Shown: piece after piece, positions 26,116 through 34,074 of the stretch
How the letters are laid out: each line of letters opens with the position of its first letter
Numbering within the stretch: the stretch's first letter is position 1
Assembly (NCBI RefSeq): GCF_011683955.1
Contig: NZ_JAAQPI010000001.1
Span: forward strand, 1-64,000
DNA: 64,000 bases
Source: Pseudomaricurvus alkylphenolicus
Lineage (GTDB): Bacteria; Pseudomonadota; Gammaproteobacteria; Pseudomonadales; Cellvibrionaceae
Direction of reading: 5' to 3'
Made by a program: the position numbers and the translations under genes
The notes under the pieces: model-generated
Told to the model about the DNA's origin: nothing
Databases searched by the model: none
Seen by the model: only the letters and a program-made list of their open reading frames with translations

Positions 26116-27830
26116 TCCTGATAACCCGTAATGTGCTTGGCTGCCTGATAGGCGAAGGTCATGGCCGGCCCCAGTGTTGACCCCGGACCGGGATAGGTGG
26201 GCAACACGGCTGCGCTGCAATTACCAACCGCGTACAGGCCATCAATGACACCACCATCCTCCGCTTGTACCTGTGCATTGGGATTGGTTGCCAGGCCGCC
26301 CTGAGTGCCAAAATCTCCCGCATCAATCCGCATGGCATAGAAGGGTGCCTCCGCAATGGGCGCGAGACACGGATTGGGCTTGATGGTGGGATCGCCATAG
26401 TAACGATCGTAGGCAACGTCGCCGCGCTGGAACTCCAGATCTTTACCGGTTTCAGCGTATTGATTCATTTTGGCAACGGTGTCTTCCAGGTTCGCCGCAT
26501 CGATACCGATCTGTTCAGCCAGCGCCCCCACGGTGCCGGCCTTGGCGACGAATTTTTGCTCATACCAGGCCTTTGGAATCGTCCAGTCCGGCTTGATGTC
26601 CTTGGTCATCAGAGGACCCGTCAGGTAACTGCGACGAAAACGGGAATCAAAAATATGATAAGCCGGCGCGCAAGGGACATCATCACTGTGAGCCTTGAAC
26701 AGCTCCTTCTGGAAGGCCATGTAGTTTTGCGATTCGTTGGCAAAGCGCTTGCCATTGGCATTCACAACGCAGGAGCCGGGAAACGATTTCTCCATAATCG
26801 ACAATCTCGGCACCGCTTCACCGGGAGTACAGAGCGTCGTGCACCACCAGGCATTGTTGATCAAACGGGTGGAAGCACCCAACTTCAAGCCCTCCTGAAG
26901 ACCGTCGCCGGTATTGGTTTTGACGGCGGCACTCCAGGCGGTATTGGTGGGTTTTGGCAGGTATTTTTCCCGCAGCGCCTGATTCTGCTCGAAACCTCCG
27001 CTGGCAAGAATAACGCCCTTGCGCGCCTGCACTCGAACTTTCTTGCCCTGCCTTTCGATCAGTGCACCGACAACGCGGCCGTCGGCGTCGGTGATCAGTT
27101 CCCGCATCGGTGAGTTCAGCCACAAGGGAATATTGCGCTCCTGCATGGACAAGCGCAAACGGGCGATGCCCGCAGAGCCGGTACACAGTCGTCTGGCAAT
27201 TCGCGATTTCAGCATCCAGGGGATGTCGATCAACCAGTTCAGCAACAACTTAAAGGTCAGCCCCAACCAACCCTTGACCCGTGCGGTCAGAATAGCCGCT
27301 TCCACCTGTGTAAAGTGTACGCAACCAAACAGGCGCATCATATGGTGACTGAGCGCCAGTGTTTTAAAGTCTTCGCCGAGCAAGGCGGCGTCTACCGGTT
27401 CGGGCTCGATGGATCTGTGCCCCTCCCTCGCGCCAGGCAGGTCGGTGTAATAGTCCGGGTAGTGCTCCAGACTGCGGTAGCGAATTTGAGTTCGCTCATG
27501 GAGAAAATCGATCATCTTGGGGCCGTTGCGCAGATAAGTATCGATCATTTCCTCAGGTACATCCCCATCGGGGATGGTATGTTGAAGATACTCTTTGGCT
27601 TCTTCAAAAGAATCCTGTGCACCCGCAGCCTTGGCATAGCGATTACCGGGAATCCAGAGGCCACCACCGGACATTGAGCTGGTGCCTCCGTATTTTTCTG
27701 CCTTTTCCACCACCAATACGTCTTTGGTACCCATCTCGTAGCAGCACAACGCTGAAGTCAGAGCCCCGTTACCGGACCCGACCACCAGCACATCCACGTG
27801 ATGATCCCATTGGCTTTGTTCATTTTTCAT
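26112..27830 (-). CDS. FAD-dependent 3-ketosteroid dehydrogenase-like protein (KstD family)
   Basis: 572 residues of the fumarate reductase/KstD flavoprotein family. The FAD motif is GSGNGA (residues 18-23), then VVEKAEKYGGTSSMSGGGLWIP, which is characteristic of 3-ketosteroid dehydrogenases. The C-terminus has TYPGPGSTLGPAMTFAY, matching the KstD region that binds the steroid 3-keto group and carries a catalytic Tyr. Known members introduce the delta-1 or delta-4 double bond into 3-ketosteroids. It is the first gene of the operon with the F420 genes, with a four-base overlap to the F420 reductase. The substrate may be a steroid or another cyclic ketone. A dispersed palindromic repeat lies just upstream. 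Confidence 0.85.
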   Translation of the reverse strand: MKNEQSQWDHHVDVLVVGSGNGALTSALCCYEMGTKDVLVVEKAEKYGGTSSMSGGGLWIPGNRYAKAAGAQDSFEEAKEYLQHTIPDGDVPEEMIDTYLRNGPKMIDFLHERTQIRYRSLEHYPDYYTDLPGAREGHRSIEPEPVDAALLGEDFKTLALSHHMMRLFGCVHFTQVEAAILTARVKGWLGLTFKLLLNWLIDIPWMLKSRIARRLCTGSAGIARLRLSMQERNIPLWLNSPMRELITDADGRVVGALIERQGKKVRVQARKGVILASGGFEQNQALREKYLPKPTNTAWSAAVKTNTGDGLQEGLKLGASTRLINNAWWCTTLCTPGEAVPRLSIMEKSFPGSCVVNANGKRFANESQNYMAFQKELFKAHSDDVPCAPAYHIFDSRFRRSYLTGPLMTKDIKPDWTIPKAWYEQKFVAKAGTVGALAEQIGIDAANLEDTVAKMNQYAETGKDLEFQRGDVAYDRYYGDPTIKPNPCLAPIAEAPFYAMRIDAGDFGTQGGLATNPNAQVQAEDGGVIDGLYAVGNCSAAVLPTYPGPGSTLGPAMTFAYQAAKHITGYQE

Positions 27831-27853
27831 TGGTGATAATTCTCCACCGCTTG

Positions 27854-27967
27854 CGTAGGGTGGATTAGGCGCAGCCGTCGCCTAAAGCGCCTACTGTTGG
27901 AATCCACCATTATTCTCACTCAGTGCCACATCCTGGTGGATTACGGCTGCGCCTAATCCACCCTACG
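27854..27967. repeat. Dispersed palindromic repeat, copy 1
   Basis: The ends CGTAGGGTGGATTAGGCG and its inverted counterpart (CGCCTAATCCACCCTACG) face each other across about 80 bases, with TTGGAATCCACC inside. The same ends occur at 50361-50470 and 52052-52143. Such GTAGGGTGGATTA elements look like non-autonomous mobile or REP-type repeats. This copy lies between the KstD-like and phosphatase genes. Confidence 0.8.
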
Positions 27968-27998
27968 TTGGATGAATTTTCAACGTGACAAAGTAGCG

Positions 27999-29594
27999 TT
28001 ATTTGGTGATCACAAAGTGATCAAGTACGTTGCCCTTATCGTCGATAAAACGCGACACTAGCTGATTCTCTGAAACGTCGAGCAGCACCGAACCCAAACG
28101 CTCAATACCATTGGGCAGGTAATCCTCGGCGACCTTATCGAAGCTGCGGTGGGCCGGGTGCGACAGCCAGTCTTCGCGGATACAAAATACCGTTTGATTG
28201 GGACCGCAGACTTTTGCTTTATCCTCGGGGTCGGCGATCTTGCCGCTGCTGCCCGCAACGGTGTAGACCGCTTTGTCGTCCTTGCCGGAAACGGCACTGA
28301 TCTGCGGATACGGATTATCGGAAAAGCCAAAGCTGGGACTGCCGGAACTGTCCGTTTCCGTGTGCCTGGCAGCGTCGAAGCTATTTGACATGCCATAGTG
28401 ACCATTGAGATACCAGGAGCGCTCGTAGGAGTGCGCGTGACCGCTGTAGACTACATCCACACCGTATTGTTCGAATACCGGGGTGAACAACTCCCTCATG
28501 TCGATTTCGCGCTGCTCCTCATCGGAATCGTGGTTTCTGCCCTTGGAGTAAGGCGGATGGTGGAACACAATAATGGTCCAGTCCTGCTGGTGAGATTGCA
28601 GGTCATCCACCAGCCAGTCGCGCATCGCCTGACGCTGGTCGGGGTCGATGACTGACAACTGGGAGTCGAGGCTGACGATATGGACATTACCGTAATCCAT
28701 GGAGAAGTACTGCTCGGTGCCGCTGGGCACGCCCCCCAACTCGCCATTGGTCGGCAAGGTAAAGATATCCAGATAGGGAAGACCGGTGCCGTCAGGTCCG
28801 TCACCGGTACTGTCATAGGTATCCGGGTCCGCGGATTGACTGGCTCCCGGAATCAGTTTCACCATCGGCCCCTTCTGGCAGACCGGGTGTTTAATCACAG
28901 TACACAGATCCAGGTGCGACACACCCATTTCATGGTTGCCGATGGTGGGGATGGTTTGCACCTTATTGAGAATGTTCGGGTAGACCTCGAACAGGCCCGC
29001 CTGCCACTCTTGATCAGTACCTGCCGGGTAGGCATTGTCGCCCAGGAGTATCAGTGCATCGATAGGCTCGTTGCCGCCCTGCTCGCTGATAAATTTGAGG
29101 GCACCGTCTTTAACCGCCTTGGCTTGCCAGGGGTATTTGGACTTGCCTGTCTTTGAGTCCTTCACGGAGGCCGTGCCGGAATCTCCAATCAGCCAGATGC
29201 GGGAATTGCCGTCCGCCGGCAGCTGGCCGGTTTTGGGCGCTGTGGAGAAATACTGACCCTGCGGAGCATTCCCGGAGCCACCCAACGAGTAGAAGTAACG
29301 GGTATCGGGTTTTAAACCGGTGACACGCGCGATTTTGTGGTTTGCTTCTTCAACCGCCTCTACCCGCATGGAGAGCTTGTTGGCCTTCTCTCCAAGGCAA
29401 ACGGAATTGGCCTCACCGCGCCACTGGATAATGGCACTGTTATCGGAAACCTGCTGCAGCAAAAGACGCGAAGGTGGCTGTTCAGTACCTGTACATTGAC
29501 TGGCCTGGCCCTCCATCATTTGCGCACATCCGGCCAATAGAGATCCCAGCAAGAGTCCAAAACCTGCCGTGATATATCTCGGTGATACAATCAT
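27999..29594 (-). CDS. Purple acid phosphatase-like lipoprotein
   Basis: 531 residues. The N-terminus is a lipoprotein signal with lipobox LLAGC (Cys23), so it should be membrane-attached in the envelope. A fibronectin-like N-terminal domain (residues about 40-125) precedes the metallophosphoesterase domain. The five metal motifs are present: GDSGT, LLGDNAY, GNHE, VFHHPPYSKG and SGHAHSYERS; the GDxxY tyrosine is the one that gives purple acid phosphatases their colour. The start is the ATG with GGAG seven bases upstream; an ATG eight codons earlier is less likely. It would release phosphate from organic esters. Upstream lies a TPR protein gene 66 bases away. Confidence 0.88.
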   Translation of the reverse strand: MIVSPRYITAGFGLLLGSLLAGCAQMMEGQASQCTGTEQPPSRLLLQQVSDNSAIIQWRGEANSVCLGEKANKLSMRVEAVEEANHKIARVTGLKPDTRYFYSLGGSGNAPQGQYFSTAPKTGQLPADGNSRIWLIGDSGTASVKDSKTGKSKYPWQAKAVKDGALKFISEQGGNEPIDALILLGDNAYPAGTDQEWQAGLFEVYPNILNKVQTIPTIGNHEMGVSHLDLCTVIKHPVCQKGPMVKLIPGASQSADPDTYDSTGDGPDGTGLPYLDIFTLPTNGELGGVPSGTEQYFSMDYGNVHIVSLDSQLSVIDPDQRQAMRDWLVDDLQSHQQDWTIIVFHHPPYSKGRNHDSDEEQREIDMRELFTPVFEQYGVDVVYSGHAHSYERSWYLNGHYGMSNSFDAARHTETDSSGSPSFGFSDNPYPQISAVSGKDDKAVYTVAGSSGKIADPEDKAKVCGPNQTVFCIREDWLSHPAHRSFDKVAEDYLPNGIERLGSVLLDVSENQLVSRFIDDKGNVLDHFVITK

Positions 29595-29660
29595 ATAAGT
29601 CTCCAAATATCGGGGCATCGCCGTTCCCTATGCCCAATTGCAATTTAAGTCATTCGCTGA

Positions 29661-30482
29661 TTACAGAGTGTGCTCTGCTTGCTCTCTCAGGGTTTTGATA
29701 TTGTTGAGTAATTCAATCCGGGCCGGCGTGATACGAAGTGCCTGCAACTGGGAGTCTGCCTGCGCCAGCAGCAGATCCGCCTCCCTGTTGTTGCTGTCAG
29801 CCAGAAGCAGTTTGGCCATATCCACCTTCCAGGCCGGACTTTCACCCAACATAGGCTGCAAGTCACGCCAGCGCTGAATGGCCTTTTGTACTTCGCCGCG
29901 ACGCAGCTCCAGCTCAACAGCAAAGCGCTGCAGATGAGAACCATTGCCCAGTTCACGCAGCCCCTGATCCAGCAGCTGCAGGGCCTGTTCAATCCCATCG
30001 TCGTGATGAGACGCCAACAACTGGGCCGCTGACAGATAATCACCGGGGTGTGCGTTCTTATTCACATTAAAGTGTTGACGATATTTCGTGAATGCCCGCT
30101 GCCACTGTTGCAGCTGTGCGGCAGACCGGGCTTGATAGAGTAAGCCATTGGCATCATTCGGGTGTTGAAGCGAATAGCGGTTGAACAGTTGGTAGGCCAC
30201 TTCGAAATGGCCCTGTCGGTATTGATGCCTGCCCTGTTCGAACCACAGCGCCGATGCATCACCCAGGTTTGCGGCGGTATTGAAATCCCGGTCGGCGAGA
30301 TCCCACTCACCCATGCGGGAATACTCAGTCGCTCTGAGTATATAGACGGTTTGCTCCCCGGGGTTGTCTTTGATCAGTGCATTAATCTGCTCAAGCCGGG
30401 ATTCATGGCCTGGATGAGCATAACCCGGTCCCGACAGACAACAAGCGACGACCAGCAGTATCCGCAATAGGTTGTTCATCAT
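29661..30482 (-). CDS. Secreted or periplasmic TPR-repeat protein
   Basis: 273 residues. A signal peptide occupies residues 1-22 (LLRILLVVACCLSGPGYA). The remainder is made of helical TPR-like repeats (for example GEWDLADRDFNTAANLGDASALWFEQGR and QGHFEVAYQLFNRYSLQHP). The likely role is protein-protein contact in the periplasm, perhaps with the phosphatase encoded next to it on the same strand. Nothing more specific can be said. Confidence 0.78.
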   Translation of the reverse strand: MMNNLLRILLVVACCLSGPGYAHPGHESRLEQINALIKDNPGEQTVYILRATEYSRMGEWDLADRDFNTAANLGDASALWFEQGRHQYRQGHFEVAYQLFNRYSLQHPNDANGLLYQARSAAQLQQWQRAFTKYRQHFNVNKNAHPGDYLSAAQLLASHHDDGIEQALQLLDQGLRELGNGSHLQRFAVELELRRGEVQKAIQRWRDLQPMLGESPAWKVDMAKLLLADSNNREADLLLAQADSQLQALRITPARIELLNNIKTLREQAEHTL

Positions 30483-30570
30483 ACGCCGTTATCTCTTGAT
30501 TATTTAAAATGAGCTTACCATAGGCAAACAGGCGGCGAATTATCGGTGAAATTCAAATACTTGGCTTCAG

Positions 30571-30598
30571 GTGACAGCTCAACATCGCGAGCTGTCAC
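30571..30598 (-). terminator. Hairpin downstream of the AraC gene
   Basis: GTGACAGCTC and GAGCTGTCAC form a perfect ten-base stem around an eight-base loop. It lies 34 bases after the AraC stop codon and 90 bases before the TPR gene. There is no clear U-tract, so it may be a terminator-like structure or another element. Confidence 0.4.
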
Positions 30599-30631
30599 TT
30601 CTGGCAATATTGCGCAGGAGGTGATTTTGCA

Positions 30632-31651
30632 CTACTTGGCGGAAGCGATTTTGCGGTAGGCGTTGGGGGTCAAGCCATAGTAGTCTTTGAACGCCGTGGT
30701 GAAATTGCAGGCGTATTCATAACCGAGTTGCCATCCCACTTCGTTGATATTCAGGCTTCTGTCCAGCAAGAGTGTTTTGGCGCTCTCCATTCGCTCCTGC
30801 AACAGGTAGTTGCGCAGGGTCATACCGTAAATCTGTTTAAACAGCTCCAGCAAATTGGCTTTGCCGATACCCACACGCCTGGCCAGCTCATCGATAGAGG
30901 GGGGCGAGGAGAGATCCTCTACCAGCGACGACCTGACCTGTTCCAACAACGCGGTTTCTCGTACCCCAACTTCCCTGGAATCCGATGTTTGCTCCTCTTG
31001 CTTCAAGGCCGTCATCAACAGGCAGATCAGTTCCGTGACTTTGGCTTCCATAAAGCGGTCTCTGATGATGCCGCTATGGTTTGACTTCAACAGCATTTGC
31101 AGGGCCTGACGAATGTCCACATCGACGGCAAGGGTATGGCTTAACGAGGTTTCTGCTTCCGAGAAAATGGGCTGAAGGATTTCCGGGGCATTTTCTTCAA
31201 TGTGATCAAAGAACTCAGCTTCCAGCAGGGATTTCTTGATCACAATGTTGACAACACAGTAGCGGACATTGGCCTTAGAGAAATCCTGGCAGGTGGTTTG
31301 TTCTGAATGGTAATTTATCGCACAGAGGTTCTCCGTATTCAGGAAGTCTTCACCCTCCCCCTTCAGAGTCATATGTTGCCCGCTGAGCGTAAAATAGAAG
31401 CTGAAATAACCTGCCTCATACTTGAAAGGCATTTGGTTATCGCGCCGCATCTGCAAATCAAAAAACCGCAGCACCAAGCCATCGCGGATATGGTAAATCA
31501 GCTCATAGCCGGCTTCATCCTCGTTGTCGTAACGCACCCTGAAGCGCTTGTAGGACGACAGCTTCGGAAACGAGTCCACATGAGGGAGGTTGACAAATTC
31601 GACGATATCGTCGCAAAACAGACCCGAGATCACTGATTCAAAGCCTTCCAT
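30632..31651 (-). CDS. AraC-family transcriptional regulator
   Basis: 339 residues. The C-terminal DNA-binding region (about residues 245-339) has the two helix-turn-helix units SIDELARRVGIGKANLLELFK and NINEVGWQLGYEYACNFTTAFKDYYG. The N-terminal 200 residues are not recognised. The sequence pattern in the C-terminus resembles the siderophore/nutrient-responsive PchR group. It lies directly downstream of the MFS transporter and deaminase genes on the same strand and may regulate them or the TonB receptor farther upstream. Confidence 0.82.
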   Translation of the reverse strand: MEGFESVISGLFCDDIVEFVNLPHVDSFPKLSSYKRFRVRYDNEDEAGYELIYHIRDGLVLRFFDLQMRRDNQMPFKYEAGYFSFYFTLSGQHMTLKGEGEDFLNTENLCAINYHSEQTTCQDFSKANVRYCVVNIVIKKSLLEAEFFDHIEENAPEILQPIFSEAETSLSHTLAVDVDIRQALQMLLKSNHSGIIRDRFMEAKVTELICLLMTALKQEEQTSDSREVGVRETALLEQVRSSLVEDLSSPPSIDELARRVGIGKANLLELFKQIYGMTLRNYLLQERMESAKTLLLDRSLNINEVGWQLGYEYACNFTTAFKDYYGLTPNAYRKIASAK

Positions 31652-31697
31652 CGTTGACTCCGACTGATGTCTTTACCCATTTTGATGGAGTATAACA

Positions 31698-32924
31698 TCA
31701 AGTCAGAGACTGAAGATTGATTGCTGGCTCCGAGCCGGGTTGGGTGGCTGGCAGGCGGCTCAGAACCTGCCACAAGACAACCGCCGCCACCAGCAGAAAC
31801 GACACCAGCAGCCAGCCTACCCAGGCCGAACCGCTTACTTCCAGCAAGTATGCGCCCAACAGCGGCGATATTACCGTACTGAACATAAACATCCCGGGGG
31901 TGATTGCCGCCCAGCGCCCCTGGCTGTCCAAAGCAGCACCCACACCGTACATATAAGGCAAGGTGAGGCCGTAGAAAAAGCCGAAGATCAGTTGCCCCAT
32001 CATAAAACCTTCAGGCAACTGCAGGGTAAAGACCAGCCATAGGCTGATACCGAGCGCCAACAGACCACTGAAAAACGGGGAGCGGCCATATTTCAGCCCT
32101 AACCAGGCCGCCAACAGGTTGCCCGGCATGGACAGGTAATAATTGGCGCTCAACCAGGAAGTGGCATCTACTGAGGACAGCCCAGTGGCCAGACCCATTT
32201 GCAGTGAAAAGGTCCAGCCGATGTTGACCGCCAACCCGTACAACATCACAAACACCATATACACTGCCCCGAGTTTTAGTACGGGCAGCGAGCCGGTGTC
32301 GGCAGTGTCGCCTGGAGTTTGATGTGGCAGCCTTGAGCGACGCAGCACGGGCGAAGGTAATGTGTAAAGCAATACGATGCCGACAAGCAGGGCAAACAAA
32401 TAGCTGGCTCCGCCCTGCTCCAGTACCGCACTCGCTAACACCAGGGTGGTGGCACTGAGGGTAAAGCTGCCCGCACCCACGATACCGTAGGCACGATCAG
32501 AATCGGAAACGTTGAGCACACCGGAGATCGCCACCGCCATGGCAATGCCTGAACCACACCCACACATCACCCGCAGCAACACAAACAGCACCGAATTGGG
32601 ATCGGCGACAAACACACAGGCGGCATTACCCAGTACCAGCAGCCCCCCCGCCAGCAGCGACAGATAGGACAGGGAGAAGCGATTGATGACCGAGCCCACA
32701 AGGGAAGATGTCAGGGCCAAAGCCAGGAATTCCAGGGTTAACAGCCCACCGGCACCGGTTTCACTCAACCCCAGTTCAGCCGTGAGTGTGGCCAGGTAAA
32801 CAGGCGCCAACGCCAACGGCAGAAATGCGATGCTCTGCAAAGTGGACAAAGCGACGATCAGGCGCCAATCCGCAGGACTGAAACCCAGGAAACCCTTGGC
32901 CGTTGATTGCAATTGCTTACTCAT
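31698..32924 (-). CDS. MFS transporter
   Basis: 408 residues with about 12 membrane helices typical of the major facilitator superfamily. The gene overlaps the stop of the deaminase-like gene upstream by four bases (ATGA), so the two are coupled. The most likely job is to move the deaminase substrate or product across the inner membrane. The substrate cannot be told from sequence. An AraC gene follows 46 bases later. Confidence 0.82.
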   Translation of the reverse strand: MSKQLQSTAKGFLGFSPADWRLIVALSTLQSIAFLPLALAPVYLATLTAELGLSETGAGGLLTLEFLALALTSSLVGSVINRFSLSYLSLLAGGLLVLGNAACVFVADPNSVLFVLLRVMCGCGSGIAMAVAISGVLNVSDSDRAYGIVGAGSFTLSATTLVLASAVLEQGGASYLFALLVGIVLLYTLPSPVLRRSRLPHQTPGDTADTGSLPVLKLGAVYMVFVMLYGLAVNIGWTFSLQMGLATGLSSVDATSWLSANYYLSMPGNLLAAWLGLKYGRSPFFSGLLALGISLWLVFTLQLPEGFMMGQLIFGFFYGLTLPYMYGVGAALDSQGRWAAITPGMFMFSTVISPLLGAYLLEVSGSAWVGWLLVSFLLVAAVVLWQVLSRLPATQPGSEPAINLQSLT

Positions 32925-33976
32925 AATTCGCCGTGGTTTGCGTAGGTTTCGGCATAGTTTTCAAGAGCCGTCAGGTAGTCCTGTCGCTCCTGTTCATTGA
33001 CCCAGATGCTGTTAAAAGCGTTGCGCATCAGTTGCACAATTTCCGCTTTGCTTAATGTCACTAACCGATCGAGATCTATCAAAATATCATTGATATAACG
33101 CCCGCCCATAATGCCGGGGTCATCGGTATTGACCGTAACACATAACCCCGCTTCAAGCATCGCTTTGGCGGCGTGGGACACCCGCTGCACATAGGGGTCA
33201 CTGAGCGGGTCTTTGACGGTAATATAGTCGGTGGTCGGGCAGGCAGTAAAACAGATCTGCTGCGATCGGGCCTGCTCCATCAGCTGTTCGTCTTCCAGCA
33301 CATTGACACCGTGGTCCAGACGGTCTACCTGCAGCTGGTTGAAACAGCCGCGAATATGATCAACGGCGGTCGGCTCATCAACATCGCAATGGGAGGTCAG
33401 CTTGAAACCGGCTGCCCGCGCGCGCCGAAACAGATCCGTGAATAAGGTATAGAACTGTGGCAGCTCCGTGTTATCCAATCCGACCGCAACAATCCGGTCC
33501 CGATAGCGGAGCGCTTCGTCCAGTGCCTGTTCTGCACTTTCAATAGAAGCGTCGCGTTGAAAATTCATGATCAGCTGGGAGCGGATTCCAAATTCCTTCT
33601 CAGCATCCTGCTGCGCCCGGTGAATCCCCTGGATAACCGTGTCAAAAGCCACGCCGCGGCTCATATGGGCCTGGGGGTCGAACATAAGGTCCGCATAGGC
33701 GACATTCTGGAAGCTGGACTTCTTCAGGTAGTTAAAGGTTACCTCATAGAAGTCTTGTTCATGGATAAGCAGTGATACCAGGTTTTTGAGTACCGCCAGA
33801 AATGATTGCAAACATTGAAAATCCAGTGCGGCTTTCAATTCATCTGCGCTGCGGTAAGGCAGATCCACACCATTGCGCTGTGCAAGCGCTATGGCCATCT
33901 CCGGTTCGATGGCACCTTCGACATGCATGTGCAGGTCCGCTTTGGGGATGCCGCGGATAAATTTCTCTTTGTTCAT
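32921..33976 (-). CDS. Adenosine/adenine deaminase homologue with altered active-site motif
   Basis: 351 residues. The start resembles adenine deaminases of the Aah1/PA0148 type: PKADLHMHVEGAIEPEM (residues 11-27), with His16 and His18 as the zinc HxH. Other landmarks are FDPQAHMSRG, DHG (221-223) and NTDDP (283-287), which supply metal-binding and catalytic aspartates. The usual HAGE motif, whose glutamate donates a proton, is here HCDV (196-199), with Asp198, Asp200 and Glu201 around it. The enzyme may therefore act on a different 6-aminopurine, such as an N6-substituted one, or another nucleobase. It is coupled to the MFS gene and lies downstream of a TonB receptor gene. Confidence 0.75.
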   Translation of the reverse strand: MNKEKFIRGIPKADLHMHVEGAIEPEMAIALAQRNGVDLPYRSADELKAALDFQCLQSFLAVLKNLVSLLIHEQDFYEVTFNYLKKSSFQNVAYADLMFDPQAHMSRGVAFDTVIQGIHRAQQDAEKEFGIRSQLIMNFQRDASIESAEQALDEALRYRDRIVAVGLDNTELPQFYTLFTDLFRRARAAGFKLTSHCDVDEPTAVDHIRGCFNQLQVDRLDHGVNVLEDEQLMEQARSQQICFTACPTTDYITVKDPLSDPYVQRVSHAAKAMLEAGLCVTVNTDDPGIMGGRYINDILIDLDRLVTLSKAEIVQLMRNAFNSIWVNEQERQDYLTALENYAETYANHGEL

Positions 33977-34031
33977 AACAACACTACCTTCAGCCTCTCC
34001 TCAGGGAAAAACCGGTCTTGGGGAAAAAGGG

Positions 34032-34056
34032 AAAAAAAGGGCCCCCCACGGGGCCC
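34032..34056 (-). terminator. Rho-independent terminator of the TonB-dependent receptor gene
   Basis: On the minus strand GGGCCCC and GGGGCCC form a seven-base stem around a four-base loop, followed by seven T. It begins 19 bases after the receptor stop codon, so receptor transcription ends here and the deaminase gene needs its own promoter. Confidence 0.9.
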
Positions 34057-34074
34057 AAAGGGAGAGAGATCAGA

